From Cohnella ginsengisoli (GTDB lineage: Bacteria > Bacillota > Bacilli > Paenibacillales > Paenibacillaceae), in NCBI RefSeq assembly GCF_029525555.1, contig NZ_JAPDHZ010000004.1:372001-436000 (forward strand): DNA of 64,000 nucleotides, written 5' to 3'. The notes under the pieces were generated by a model. That model worked only from the letters and a program-made list of their open reading frames with translations. It did not search any database and was not told the origin of the DNA. Below, piece after piece: positions 8,693 through 19,259 of this stretch (within the stretch, counting starts at the first letter, position 1; each line of letters starts with the position of its first letter). Both the position numbers and the translations under genes were made by a program.

Positions 8693-10417
8693 ATGACGTT
8701 AAGTCAGGATGAAAAATTGGCCGTAACGGCGACAACCGCAAATCTCGGTTCTTATGAGGACGCGGTGCGCAACTTTAATTGGGAGAACATCGAAAATCAT
8801 TTTTCCTGGTCCAAGACCGGGAAGGTCAATATGGCGTACGAGGCGATTGACCGCCATGTCGAGGAAGGCAGGGGCGATACGGTCGCTTTGCACTATAGCG
8901 ACGCTCAGCGGGACGAGAGCTATACGTACGCCGACCTCTCGAGACAGTCCGCGCGCTTCGCGAACGTGCTTCGCGGGCTCGGCATTGCCAAGGGCGACCG
9001 CGTCTTCATCTTTATGCCGCGCACGCCGGAGCTGTACTTCGCGCTCCTCGGCGCGCTGAAGATCGGCGCCGTCGTCGGACCGTTGTTCGAAGCGTTCATG
9101 GAGACGGCCGTCCGGGACCGCCTGCAAGACAGCGGCGCCGTGGCGATCGTGACGACGCCGGCGTTGTTGCCCCGCATCTCGCGCGCGGAGCTGCCGGAGC
9201 TGAAGCATCTGATCGTGTTCGGCGATGACGTCGCGGCCGGCGATGGCGTCGTTGACTTCAAGGCAGAGATGGAAAAGGCGTCGGAGACGGCCGAGATCGA
9301 ATGGCTTGGACGCGAAGACGGCATGATCCTGCATTATACGTCGGGCTCCACGGGCAAGCCGAAGGGCGTCTATCACGTGCAAAACGCTATGATCCAGCAT
9401 TATTATACCGGACGTATCGTGCTAGACCTGAAGGAAGGCGACGTTTACTGGTGTACGGCCGACCCGGGCTGGGTTACCGGCACGTCCTACGGCGTGTTCG
9501 CGCCATGGCTGAACGGCGTGACGAACGTTATTCGCGGCGGACGCTTCAGCCCGCAGGACTGGTATTCCACCCTCGAGAAGTACAAGGTTACCGTGTGGTA
9601 CAGCGCGCCGACCGCCTTCCGCATGCTGATGGGCGCGGGCGACGACGCGGTCAGCCCGTTCGATCTGTCGAACCTGCGCCATGTGCTTAGCGTCGGCGAG
9701 CCGCTGAACCCCGAAGTCGTCCGTTGGGGCCTCAAGGTGTACAACCAGCGCATCCACGATACGTGGTGGATGACGGAGACGGGCGGCCAGCTCATTTGCA
9801 ATTATCCGAGCATGGAGATCAAACCGGGATCCATGGGCCGGCCGATCCCCGGCGTTCAAGCGGCTATCATCGACGACCAGGGCAACGAGCTGCCGCCGAT
9901 GCGGATGGGCAACCTGGCGATTCGCACGCCGTGGCCTTCGATGATGCGCAAGATCTGGAACAATCCGGCGAAGTACGAAGAATACTTCCGGATTCCGGGC
10001 TGGTACGTGTCCGGCGACTCCGCGTACATGGACCAAGAGGGCTACTTCTGGTTCCAGGGCCGAATCGACGACGTCATCAACACGTCGGGCGAGCGCGTCG
10101 GCCCGTTCGAGGTGGAGAGCAAGCTGGTCGAGCATCCGGCCGTTGCCGAAGCGGGCGTTATCGGCAAGCCGGATCCGCTCCGCGGCGAGATCATCAAGGC
10201 TTTCATCTCGCTGCGCGAAGGCTTCGAGCCTTCCGAGGAACTGAAGGCGGACATCTCGAAGTTCGTCAAGGTCGGTCTGTCCGCGCATGCCGCTCCGCGC
10301 GAGATCGAGTTCAAGGACAAGCTGCCGAAGACCCGCAGCGGCAAGATCATGCGACGCGTCCTTAAGGCTTGGGAACTGAATCTGCCGACCGGCGATCTGT
10401 CCACGATCGAAGATTGA
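8693..10417 (+). CDS. acsA: Acetyl-CoA synthetase (AMP-forming)
   Basis: The 574-residue cytoplasmic enzyme converts acetate, ATP and CoA to acetyl-CoA through acetyl-AMP. Adenylate-forming family motifs are complete: the phosphate loop YTSGSTGKPKG, the signature WWMTETGG, the hinge region GRIDDVINTSGERVG, and the C-terminal PKTRSGKIMRR, whose lysine (about residue 551) is the site of AcuA acetylation in Bacillus. The ATG at 8693 follows GGGAAGGTGAT. It is divergent from acuA-acuC, which encode its inactivating and reactivating enzymes, so the whole acetate-scavenging switch is local. A cre-like site lies in the leader. The length matches Bacillus AcsA. Confidence 0.96.
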   Translation: MTLSQDEKLAVTATTANLGSYEDAVRNFNWENIENHFSWSKTGKVNMAYEAIDRHVEEGRGDTVALHYSDAQRDESYTYADLSRQSARFANVLRGLGIAKGDRVFIFMPRTPELYFALLGALKIGAVVGPLFEAFMETAVRDRLQDSGAVAIVTTPALLPRISRAELPELKHLIVFGDDVAAGDGVVDFKAEMEKASETAEIEWLGREDGMILHYTSGSTGKPKGVYHVQNAMIQHYYTGRIVLDLKEGDVYWCTADPGWVTGTSYGVFAPWLNGVTNVIRGGRFSPQDWYSTLEKYKVTVWYSAPTAFRMLMGAGDDAVSPFDLSNLRHVLSVGEPLNPEVVRWGLKVYNQRIHDTWWMTETGGQLICNYPSMEIKPGSMGRPIPGVQAAIIDDQGNELPPMRMGNLAIRTPWPSMMRKIWNNPAKYEEYFRIPGWYVSGDSAYMDQEGYFWFQGRIDDVINTSGERVGPFEVESKLVEHPAVAEAGVIGKPDPLRGEIIKAFISLREGFEPSEELKADISKFVKVGLSAHAAPREIEFKDKLPKTRSGKIMRRVLKAWELNLPTGDLSTIED

Positions 10418-10482
10418 AGACAATGCGGCTGCTCTTCCGGAGAAGCGATTCTCCGAGAGGGCGGCCTTTCATTTGATGTACG

Positions 10483-10526
10483 AAAAAAGAACGCTTCAGC
10501 TGAAGAGGCCGAAGCGTTCTTTTTTT
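10483..10526. terminator. Bidirectional intrinsic terminator between acsA and the PBP gene
   Basis: Inverted arms AAGAACGCTTC and GAAGCGTTCTT (about 10487-10497 and 10511-10521) are bordered by A6 on the left and T7 on the right. It separates two convergent genes. Confidence 0.85.
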
Positions 10527-10539
10527 AATTTGCAGAAGG

Positions 10540-13500
10540 TCAGCTATTTTTGACCTCTACGGATGGCGAGGCATCGGAGGCGCCGGTATCGTTGACGGCT
10601 CGCACGCGATACCACCCGGCCGTGTTAGTGCCGGACACCTCGTATTGGGTCGACTGCGTTGACTCGACGCGCCGGTAATTGCCTTGCTCGCTGGCGCTGT
10701 ACCACACCTCGTAGCGCGTGACTTTATCGCTGTCGGGATTGGCGTTCCAGCTGAGCAAAGCGCCGCCGGCCGAAGGCTGAGCGGCGAGACCGCTCGGCGC
10801 GGACGGCGCTGCAGGCGCAGGAGGCTGCGCCTGACCGGGATCGTTCGACGGCGCGCCGCCGTCCGTGACCGGATCGGTCTGGCCGCCGGCGTCTCCGCCG
10901 CCCATCGGCGGGAATTCTTGATCAGGTGGCGCGGTATCGCCGCCTCCGTCGCTTCCGTCGCCTCCGGAAGAAGCGGATTCGCTGCGTCTGGATTCGTTGC
11001 CTGCCACGTCGACGGCCGTGACTGCATACCGGACGCTGCCGGAGGACGAATAATCGATGAAACGGGTATCTTCGCCCGTCAGCACGGAGTTGCCGGTCTT
11101 AACGTACGAGCCGCCGTTTACCGAACGGTAGAGACGGTAGCCGACGACGTCCGCTTGCGGACTTTTGGTGAAGGAGATGCGCGCTTTGCCGCCGCCGAGC
11201 TGTTCGACTGCGATATTGCCCGGCGCGCTCGGCGCCGAGCCGTCGTCGACGCGCGGATCCGGCTTCGACGGCGCGCCGCCGGACGCATCCTTCGGCAAAT
11301 AATAGGACAGCGGCTTCCGGCTTGAAGCCGGAACCTTGTCGAGCGCGGCCTTCAGCTCCTCGATGAGCTCGTCGAGCGGCTTCTCCCGCTTCGTCATGAC
11401 CGATTCGCGGAGCATGTCTTCCGGCGTCTCCGGCGAAGGTATATAGTTCACGCCGTTGTAGGAGATGTACTTGACGGCGACGAGCGCGTCGTCTTCCTCC
11501 GTCGGAATGTACTTTTTGTTGAAAATATCCGTTACGAGCTTGCCCGCGGACCGGGTCAGCTCGGTCGGCAGCTTGCCGCTGACGCTGGATACCGTCATCG
11601 AGACGATGCCGTCCGGCTTTTCGAATGCTTTGGTCGGGAAAAGCTCGGGCCTGGCTTCGGTCACTTCGTTCATGACCTTGGTCCAAATCTCTCTGGCGCG
11701 CGCATGTCCGTCGGTGGAGAGCGTGTTAACCGACTTTTCGTAGCCGGCCCAGACACCGAGTGTAATATCCGGCGTGAAGCCCTCGAACCAGACGTCCGCG
11801 TAGTTTTGCGTCGTTCCCGTCTTGCCGACGATCGGGATCTTGCCGTAGTTTTTAAAGCCGTTTTTGACCGATTTGGCCGTTCCGTCCGTGACGACCGTAC
11901 GCAGCATGTCGGTCATCAAGTAGGCGGATTGCTCTGATACGACGCGCTTGGGCGCCGCTTTGTGCTCGTAGATGATGTTGCCGTAAGAATCTTTCATTTT
12001 TTCGATCAGGTACGCATCGTTGAATACGCCTTTGTTCGCAATGGCGCCGTACGCGTTGGTCAGCTCCTCGACCGTCACGCCATACTTAAGTCCGCCGATG
12101 ACGCCGGTCTGCGCATAATCGTCTTCCGGAACGAGCGTCGTGATGCCCAGCTGCCGCGCGAAGTCCCAGGCTCCCTTGATCGTGACCTTGTCGAGGAACA
12201 CCTTGAGCGCCGGAATATTGAGCGAGTTGTTCAAAGCGTAGCGGGCCGTGACGAGACCCGAATATCGATTGTTCGAATTTTTCGGGATATGCATGCCGGC
12301 GCTGCCGTTCTTCAAGATGATCGGCGCGTCGTCCAAAATGCTGGCCGGGCTGATGAGCCCTTTGTCGATCGCCGGCAGATAGGCGCCGATTGGCTTCATG
12401 GCCGAACCGGGCTGCCGTTCCATCTGGGTGGCGAAGTTGAGTTGCTCGATGTGGAAGTCGCGGCCTTCGATCATGCCGAGGATCGCGCCCGTTTTATGGT
12501 CCAGCATGACGGCGGCCGTTTGCTCGACGCCCTTCGTCTTGCTATCCGGCGAGAAGTTTTTCGGATCCTCCGCGACCGCATGCATCGTATCGTACACTTT
12601 TTTATCGATGGTAGTGGTAATCTTGTAGCCTCCGCGCAGGAGTTGCTCGCGCGCGTCTTCGATCAGAGAGGCGTTTTCTTTGTGTTTCAGGTCGTCGATG
12701 GTCAGCGTCGGGTTCTGCTGCAGTACGAGCTGCATGGCGGCCTGGCGTTCGACCTCGAGCATCAGATACGGATACGTGTTATAAGCTTTCTCCGTGGGTT
12801 TGGCGAGCGAGCTGTAAACGTCGAAGGCGATCGCCTCGTCGTATTGCTGCTGGTCGATTTTGCCGTATTCGAGCATTTTCTGGAGGACGAGCTTCTGTCT
12901 CGCCAGCGCCCGCTTGAAGTTGGCTTCGTTAAAGTCGCCTTTGCCCGTAAAGGCGGAATAGGCGGATGGACGCTGCGGCAGCCCGGCCAGATAAGCCGCC
13001 TGCGCCAGATTGACCTTGCTCAGGTCTTCGATGCCGAATATTCCCTTGGCGGCGGCCTTGATGCCGTATACTTGATAACCGGACGCGCCGTTGCCGTAAG
13101 GGATCTTGTTCAGATAAGCGGTGAGAATCTCTTCTTTGCCGAGAAATCGCTCCAGCCGCAGCGACAGGAAGATCTCCTTGGCTTTGCGGCTTTGCGTCTG
13201 GTCGAGGCTCAGGAATACGCGCCGCGCGAGCTGCTGCGTGATCGTGCTGCCGCCGGTCTGAACGTCTTCGTTCAACAGCTGCTGCTTGACGGCACGGAAC
13301 AACCCGTTGGTGTCGACGCCAACATGATTGTAGAAATTTTTGTCCTCGATGGACAGGACCGAATCGATCATGACCTGGGGGGATCTTGTCGTAGGTGATC
13401 GGCTGCCGGTCTTCTTCGGTTCGAAGCTGGCCGATCAACGTTCCGTCGCGGAAATAGACGAAACCGGTTGCATTGTTCTCGTTTATCTTTTCTTCGATTA

Positions 13501-13696
13501 ATGCTCTCGACCTGACGGGATCGTCCTTGACCAGCGCCGCGATGTATCCGCCTACAGCCCCGCCCGCTGCCAGGCCTGCCAGCACCGCAAAGAAGACCAG
13601 CCACAATATGGTAAATGAGAACAATTTGGCGGCCATGACCCATGGCGATTGTTTTTTACGTTTCGGCTTCTTGGAAGGCTGCTTGGTATCGCTCAT
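10540..13696 (-). CDS. Class A penicillin-binding protein (PBP1A type) with two fibronectin III repeats
   Basis: Membrane-anchored bifunctional peptidoglycan synthase of about 1051 residues. A cytoplasmic Lys-rich tail and one membrane segment (about residues 20-50) precede the GT51 glycosyltransferase, with its catalytic glutamate in SIEDKNFYNH and the motif GGSTITQQLAR. The transpeptidase domain has SxxK (GSAMKP), SxN (NNSLN) and KTGTTQN. The C-terminus carries two fibronectin type III modules joined by a Gly/Pro/Asp-rich linker, placed outside the cell. One frame break at G6 13377-13382 is cured by five bases, reading TYDKIPQVMIDSV. The start is ATG at 13696 behind GAAGGAGG. It resembles ponA, but I do not assign the symbol. 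Confidence 0.92.
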
Positions 13697-13728
13697 CTTA
13701 TGTATTCCTCCTTCAACAAAACAGATTT

Positions 13729-13737
13729 ATTATACCA
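13729..13737 (-). promoter_or_regulatory. Extended -10 promoter for the PBP gene
   Basis: On the minus strand TGGTATAAT gives a perfect -10 with a TG extension, about 35 bases before the start codon. No convincing -35 is visible. Confidence 0.5.
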
Positions 13738-13849
13738 CAATAGGCGATTGTTTGACTTCTCGCTTCTCCTTTCGAGCATATTCGCGGACGTTAATAGGAC
13801 GAGCGCTTCCAATTATTTCTCTGGATGGACAATATCGGGGGGCCTGTCG

Positions 13850-13875
13850 AGAAACTTTTGGAAATGCTTGTCGTA
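13850..13875 (+). promoter_or_regulatory. Sigma-W-like promoter of the nfeD-flotillin operon
   Basis: AGAAAC followed by TTTT (to 13859) and CGTA at 13872-13875, with a 16-base gap between the AAC and CGTA elements, fits the ECF sigma-W pattern TGAAAC-N16-CGTA. The homologous yuaF-floT operon of Bacillus is sigma-W dependent, so the location supports the call. Confidence 0.6.
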
Positions 13876-13924
13876 TGTATTACTGTCGACGATAACGGAT
13901 TTTAACGCAGAAGGAGAGGGAAGC

Positions 13925-14425
13925 GTGGAGATTTTATTCTGGAGCTGTTTGGCGTTCGGCGTACTTATGGCTTTGGCGACGCTGTTCATCGGCGATCTCG
14001 GAGGCGCGTTCGATTTTCTCCCTCACGATCTGTTCGAGCCCGTCGTACTGGCCGGCGGCATCACGATTTTCGGCGGTGCGGGGCTGCTTCTGGCCCGCTA
14101 CTCGGCGTTTCAGCCCGGCGGCATTTATGCTTGCGCCGCGGCGGCGGCCGCGCTCGGAGGCCTGGCGATGCACTTCGTATACGTGAGACCGATGAAGAAC
14201 AGCGAAAATTCGGTCGCGTACTCGATTCGGGACTTGGAGGGTAAGCGGGCCGAGGTCATCACGTCCATTCCAGCCGCCGGCTTCGGCGAAGTGCTGGTAC
14301 GTGTCGGAGCGGGGAACGCCAACCACATCGCGGAGAGCTTCGAGAAAGAGGCGCTCGCGGAAGGAACGAAGGTCGTCGTCGTGCGGGTGAAGGACGACGT
14401 GCTCGGCGTATCGCGGCTGGATTAG
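13925..14425 (+). CDS. NfeD-like membrane protein, flotillin partner
   Basis: A 166-residue protein with three or four membrane segments in its first 90 residues, followed by a soluble beta-barrel (OB-like) domain of NfeD type (from about residue 100, SIRDLEGKRAEVITSIPAAG). Such proteins are encoded beside flotillins and localise with them in membrane microdomains. The GTG at 13925 is chosen because AAGGAGAGGG lies just upstream; longer readings from upstream ATGs lack such a site and cross the promoter. The flotillin gene starts 40 bases downstream, so the two form an operon. It corresponds to YuaF of Bacillus. Confidence 0.85.
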   Translation: MEILFWSCLAFGVLMALATLFIGDLGGAFDFLPHDLFEPVVLAGGITIFGGAGLLLARYSAFQPGGIYACAAAAAALGGLAMHFVYVRPMKNSENSVAYSIRDLEGKRAEVITSIPAAGFGEVLVRVGAGNANHIAESFEKEALAEGTKVVVVRVKDDVLGVSRLD

Positions 14426-14465
14426 CAAGTTGAATTCATACTATTGTGCGTAGAGGAGAATGCAA

Positions 14466-16005
14466 ATGGAATCGATTAATGAAGCGCTTTATATCCCGAT
14501 CGTCGTCGTCGCCGTGCTGCTCGTGCTCGGACTCGCATTTTGGGCGCGGTACAAGACGGTCGCGCCGGACTTGGCCATGATCGTGACCGGTTCGTTCCTC
14601 GGCAGCAAAAACGTCTCGGTGGACGAATCGGGCCGCCGGATCAAAATCGTGCGCGGCGGAGGCGCGTTCATTTTACCGATCTTCCAGCAGGCGCAGTTTC
14701 TTTCGCTGCTGTCGCACAAGCTCGACGTAAGCACGCCGGAAGTGTACACGGAGCAAGGCGTGCCGGTGCTGACCGACGCGGTCGCGATCATCAAGATCGG
14801 CGGCGCGGTGGAGGACGTGGCGACGGCGGCCGAGCAGTTCATGGGCAAGCCGACGGAAGCGCTGCGCAGCGAAGCCCAAGAGGTGCTCGAGGGCCATCTG
14901 CGCGCCATACTTGGCACGATGACGGTCGAGGAAGTATACCGTAATCGCGAGCGCTTCGCGCAGGAAGTCCAAGGGCAAGCGGCGCGCGACCTGAAGAAGA
15001 TGGGCTTGCAAATCGTCTCGTTCACGATCAAGGACGTCCGCGACAAGCACGGCTATCTGGAGGCGCTCGGCAAGCCGCGGATCGCGGCCGTCAAGCGGGA
15101 CGCGGACATCGCCGAAGCCGAAGCGATCCGCGACTCGCGGATTCAGAAGGCCGCGGCGGAGGAGCAGGGCCAGAAGGCGGAGCTGCTGCGCGATACGAAC
15201 GTCGCCGAGGCGACGAAGGAAAAGGAATTGAAGGTCGCTTCGTTTAAAAAGGAATCGGACGTGGCGAAGGCCGAAGCGGACCAGGCCTATTCCATCCAGG
15301 AAGCGCGTTCGAAGCAGAGCGTCGTCGAGGAGCAGATGCAGGTCGAGATCGTACGCAAGGAGCGGGAGATCGATCTGGAGGGGGAAGGAGATCCTGCGTC
15401 GCGAAAAGCAGTATGACGCCGAGGTGAAGAAGAAGGCGGACGCGGACCGCTATGCGGTCGTTCAGGCGGCCGAAGCCGACAAGGCCAGGCAAATTAACGA
15501 AGCCGACGCACAGAAGTATCGCATCGAGGCGGAGGCGAAGGCGAACGCCGAGCAGAAGCGGCTGAATGGCTTGGCAGAGGCCGAAGCGGCAAGGGCGAAA
15601 GGTACGGCCGATGCCGAAGTCGTGCGGCTGCGCGGTCTGGCCGAAGCCGAAGCGAAGGAAAAGCTCGCGCAAGCGTTCGAGAAGTTCGGAGAGGCGGCCG
15701 TGCTCGACATCATCGTGAAGATGCTGCCGGAACTTGCCGGCAAAGTGGCGGAGCCGATCTCTGCGATCGACAAGCTCACCGTCGTCGACACCGGCCATGG
15801 CGAAGGGGCAGCGCGCGTCAGCAATTACGTGACGTCGCTCATGGCGACCGCGCCGGAGATGCTGAAGAACGTATCCGGCATCGACATCGGACAGCTCATC
15901 CAGCGCCTGACCAAGCCGGGATCGGCTACGTCGACGCGTGCGCCGGCACCCGCGCCGGTCGTTCTGTCGCAGCCAAGCGACGGTTCGCAGGGCTCGAACG
16001 CGTAG
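14466..16005 (+). CDS. floT: Flotillin (SPFH-domain membrane scaffold)
   Basis: The corrected protein is 512 residues, like Bacillus FloT (YuaG). An N-terminal membrane hairpin (residues 8-28) leads to the SPFH/PHB domain (to about residue 200), then a long Ala/Glu/Lys coiled coil with repeated AEAE motifs, and a short C-terminal tail. It organises membrane microdomains and influences fluidity and signalling. One frame break at G5 15380-15384 is cured by four Gs, giving EIDLEGKEILRREKQYDAE across the coiled coil. The ATG at 14466 has AGAGGAG seven bases upstream; the ATG at 14460 is too close. It is second in the sigma-W-type operon with the NfeD-like gene. Confidence 0.93.
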
Positions 16006-16050
16006 CCAAGTTTAATCGTACTTTTCCGTCAGTCGATTTGAACGTCAAGC

Positions 16051-16076
16051 AGCCCGTCCGCGCCAGCGGACGGGCT
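16051..16076 (+). terminator. Probable terminator hairpin after floT
   Basis: Perfect 11-base arms AGCCCGTCCGC and GCGGACGGGCT with a four-base loop. The following tract is only moderately T-rich. Confidence 0.6.
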
Positions 16077-16171
16077 CGTTGCGTTTGAGTGAATGCCCGA
16101 ATGATGACTTCGCTTCGCCTTGCGTCCGTCCGCGCTTACCGCGCATGGCGTCTTCCGCTAAGTTCCACGCT

Positions 16172-16201
16172 AAAAAAAAACGCTCCGGCTGGGCCGGAGC
16201 G
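16172..16201 (-). terminator. Intrinsic terminator of rpsD
   Basis: On the minus strand CGCTCCGGC (complement of 16193-16201) pairs with GCCGGAGCG (complement of 16181-16189) across a three-base loop, followed by nine Ts (complement of 16172-16180). Confidence 0.9.
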
Positions 16202-16224
16202 CATCCTTTGCGATGACAGAACGA

Positions 16225-16824
16225 TTAGCGGCTGTAGAATTCGACGATTTGTTGCTCGTCGATATCTTGGGACAGCTCTTCGCGGCTAGGCAGGCGAACG
16301 TACTTGCCTTCCATAGCGGCTTGGTTGAAGTCCAGGTAGCCGGCGATGTGGTGACGGGAATCCGAAGCTTCCTTGATCGCCTTCAGGCCGCGGCTGCGCT
16401 CGCGAAGACCGATGATGTCGCCTACTTGTACCGTGTACGAAGCGATGTCGACCTTCTTGCCGTTGACGGTCACGTGACCGTGCGACACGAGTTGGCGCGC
16501 GCCTGCGCGGGAGTTGGACCAGCCGAGGCGGTAGACCAGGTTGTCCAGGCGGCTCTCAAGCAGGAACATGAAGTTTTCGCCCGATTTGCCCTTCAGCTTG
16601 GAAGCGCGGTCGAACAGGTTGCGGAATTGCTTTTCGTTCAGGCCGTACATATGGCGAAGCTTTTGCTTTTCGAGCAATTGCTGGCCGTAGCCGCTGATCT
16701 TGCGGCGTTGGTTCGCGCCGTGCTGCCCCGGAGGGAACGCGCGCTTAAGGTCTTTGCCGGTTCCGCTCAGGGAAATGCCGAGGCGGCGGCTCAGTTTAAA
16801 TTTAGGACCGGTATATCTGGACAT
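16225..16824 (-). CDS. rpsD: Small-subunit ribosomal protein S4
   Basis: The 199-residue S4 is a primary 16S rRNA-binding protein that starts assembly of the 30S body and contributes to decoding fidelity. The N-terminal domain ([16 protein letters not shown]) lacks the cysteine cluster, so this is the zinc-free form. The S4 RNA-binding domain follows ([20 protein letters not shown] and [13 protein letters not shown]). It is a single-gene transcript with its own strong promoter, a leader of about 175 bases and a strong terminator, the same arrangement as in Bacillus, where S4 represses its own synthesis through the leader. Confidence 0.98.
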   Translation of the reverse strand: MSRYTGPKFKLSRRLGISLSGTGKDLKRAFPPGQHGANQRRKISGYGQQLLEKQKLRHMYGLNEKQFRNLFDRASKLKGKSGENFMFLLESRLDNLVYRLGWSNSRAGARQLVSHGHVTVNGKKVDIASYTVQVGDIIGLRERSRGLKAIKEASDSRHHIAGYLDFNQAAMEGKYVRLPSREELSQDIDEQQIVEFYSR

Positions 16825-17000
16825 GAATGTGTGACTCCTTTTTCAAAAGGGAATTTTTGAAAATGGGTTGTCGTTGCGCCGAACGCATTCCATAAAGTCG
16901 AGATGGATCTACCATTCTTCTTCCCGGCAAGAAGTTCAGCCGCTGCCCGCCGAGGGAACCGTTCGTGAGGGTGACACAAACAATGAGCCCAATGTTCAAC
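16825..17000 (-). promoter_or_regulatory. Long rpsD leader, possible S4 autoregulatory RNA
   Basis: About 175 transcribed bases precede the rpsD start. The segment contains several G/C-rich complementary stretches between 16910 and 16975, and ends with AAAAAGGAG before the ATG. In Bacillus the rpsD leader binds S4; the length and position agree, but I did not fold it. Confidence 0.45.
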
Positions 17001-17007
17001 TATAGAT

Positions 17008-17035
17008 ATTATAAGAAAAACTAGGCGAATGTCAA
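17008..17035 (-). promoter_or_regulatory. Strong sigma-A promoter of rpsD
   Basis: On the minus strand a perfect TTGACA (complement of 17030-17035) and a perfect TATAAT (complement of 17008-17013) are separated by 16 bases. Confidence 0.85.
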
Positions 17036-17040
17036 GGTCC

Positions 17041-17082
17041 GCAAGCTTACAGCTGGACAACTTAAATGGGGCTTGCTTTTTT
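17041..17082 (+). terminator. Orphan terminator-like hairpin upstream of rpsD
   Basis: GCAAGC (17041-17046) pairs with GCTTGC (17071-17076), followed by T6 on the plus strand. No plus-strand gene ends near it; the closest is floT, 1 kb to the left. It may end an unrecognised RNA or be chance. Confidence 0.3.
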
Positions 17083-17211
17083 CGGAAAATAAGTAAGATA
17101 TATAAGTGTCGAGACGCAAGACACAAGTCCCGATATTTGCTCGCTTTCTAGTGCAAAAATCACGAGTCCATTGTATAGTTAATAATAGAAGCGCGGCGAG
17201 GAGGGTCCGGG

Positions 17212-19192
17212 ATGGTTCAGCCAAGGGAAAATTTAGACTCGGTTCGACATCCTCGTGCGGCTACAGGGCTGAGGCGCGCTGCGGATGACCTGCCGTCTTG
17301 GATAGCGGGACAGGATCTAACGGAAGCCGATCTTCCTTACATACATTTGCTGTTGGAAACAAGCTTCGACGATTGGATCGAGCAGAGCGAGGGATTTCCG
17401 TGGCTGTCCGGATGGCCGATCGTGCTGCTTCATCCCGATTATACCGAAGTCGCCGTCTCGGGGGCAGCTGCGAATGAAGGGCTGCCGGTCTCGTGGCGTC
17501 GCGAATCGACGGGTCCGACCGCGGCAGGTATGGCGCTCGAATCGTGCAGGCCCGCCCTCATGCGCGCGGAGGAGCACGAGCATCCTGCGCTAAGGAGCCG
17601 GGACACGTTGGCCGTCCCGATCTTCAGCCGCTCGACCGGGTTCGTGTTCGCGGCGATCGTATGCTCGGCGCCGGCCGGCGCGGCGGGCGCGGGGGGAGCT
17701 CAAGCTGCTGCAGGCTGCGGCCCTTCATTTCAAGAGCTGCCTGTACCGGCGCTTCGAGCATCTGTTCGTCGAAGACCAGCTGCATGCGGCAACCCAAGCG
17801 AGCCGAGAGGACCGGCGCAAGGACCGGCTGTTGGAGATCATGCGGCGAATGAACGACCACATCGACGTGGAAAACGTACTGGCCGAAGTGTTCAGCAGCC
17901 TTGAACAGATGTATCCGACCTGCAGGACGAATCTCTTTTTGTCCCAGGATTACAGCAGCATCAACGAGCGCGTGCAGCCGCTCGCTTTTCATCACCAGGA
18001 CATGGATTTGTGCTGGAGAGCGTTCATGGACGGCGAACGGCGCGAGGACGGCGCGGGCGAGTTTCGCCGAATCGCTTTTCCGCTCGCGGGCAAGCAAGGC
18101 GTATATGGCGTGCTGCAGCTCGATCTGGCGGGCGAGCCGTTCGACGATCTCGACCTCCGCTTCGTCTCGACGCTTACGAGCGGGGCGGGGACGGCCTTCG
18201 AGAAGGCGCGGATGCACGAGCAGGCGAACGTGCTGATCGGCGAGCTGCGCCTCATCAACGAGCTGACGCAGCGTCTTAACAGCAGTTTGCGGCTGTCCGA
18301 CACGATTCAGTTCGCGACGTCCGAGCTGATGACGATCTTTAACGCGGATTTCTGCTTTATTTTGCAGCTCGACATGCAGTCGAATCATTTCAACGTCATC
18401 TCTTCCAACGTGCCCGAACTGAACAACGACGTTTTTACGATCGATTACGGTTTTTGCGGCGTCATGCTGGCGACCAAGGAGCCGATCATCCTGTCGGATT
18501 ATCACTCGGCGACGCCCGTGAGATCCAGACTGATTGAATCGACGCGCTCGCGTTCGCTCATCGCGTCGCCGCTGCTGCTGAACGGCGAAGTGATCGGCGC
18601 GATCATGGTCACGCACCGGCAGCCGAACCATTTTTCCTACGAAAATTACAAGCTGCTTCAGGTGCTGTCCGCGCATATCGGGCTCGCGGTGTCGAATTCG
18701 TCGCTGCACGCGGAGGTACGCCGGATGGTCATCACGGACAACCTGACGGGACTGTATGCGCGTCACTACTTGAACGAGCGGATTCAGCGCAAGCAGGAGA
18801 AGGATGCATCCGGCTCGCTCATCGTCGTCGATATCGACCATTTCAAAAAAATCAACGACACTTACGGCCACCAAGTCGGCGACGCCATTCTCATCCAAGT
18901 CAGCTCCATCATCCGCAGCGCGATCCGGGAGAGCGATATCGCGGCGCGTTGGGGCGGCGAGGAGCTCGCCATTTACTTGCCGCAGCTGAGTCTCGAGCAG
19001 ACGCTCAAGGTGGCCGGGCGGATCCGCAGCCGCGTGGAGGAAGAGACCGCGCCTAAGGTCACGGTGTCGTGCGGCGTGTCCGAGTGGTCGTCGGGCGACG
19101 AACGGATCAGCGTCGAATCGCTGTTTTACCGCGCGGACATGGCGCTGTACGAAGCCAAGCATCAGGGCCGCAACTGCGTAATGGTCGGCTGA
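17212..19192 (+). CDS. Diguanylate cyclase with GAF-type sensor domains
   Basis: Soluble protein, 659 residues after correction. The N-terminal half holds two or three GAF-like sensor regions (clearest at about residues 355-500) and no membrane segment. The C-terminal GGDEF domain (about residues 500-655) has an active-site GGEEL near residue 580. RESD lies five residues before it, matching the RxxD product-inhibition site. It should make cyclic di-GMP, with feedback control. A frame break at G6 17691-17696 is cured by five Gs (AAGAGELKLLQAAALHFKS). The ATG at 17212 follows GAGGAGGG. It is transcribed alone, divergent from rpsD. The signal sensed is unknown. Confidence 0.9.
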
Positions 19193-19208
19193 ACGCGATG
19201 CTTTGCCG

Positions 19209-19245
19209 AGGACAAGGGAGGGGTGACTCCGCTTGTCCTTTTTTT
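19209..19245 (+). terminator. Intrinsic terminator after the diguanylate cyclase gene
   Basis: Eight-base arms AGGACAAG (19209-19216) and CTTGTCCT (19232-19239), followed by a run of Ts. Confidence 0.85.
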
Positions 19246-19259
19246 GCGTGGCGGGATTT

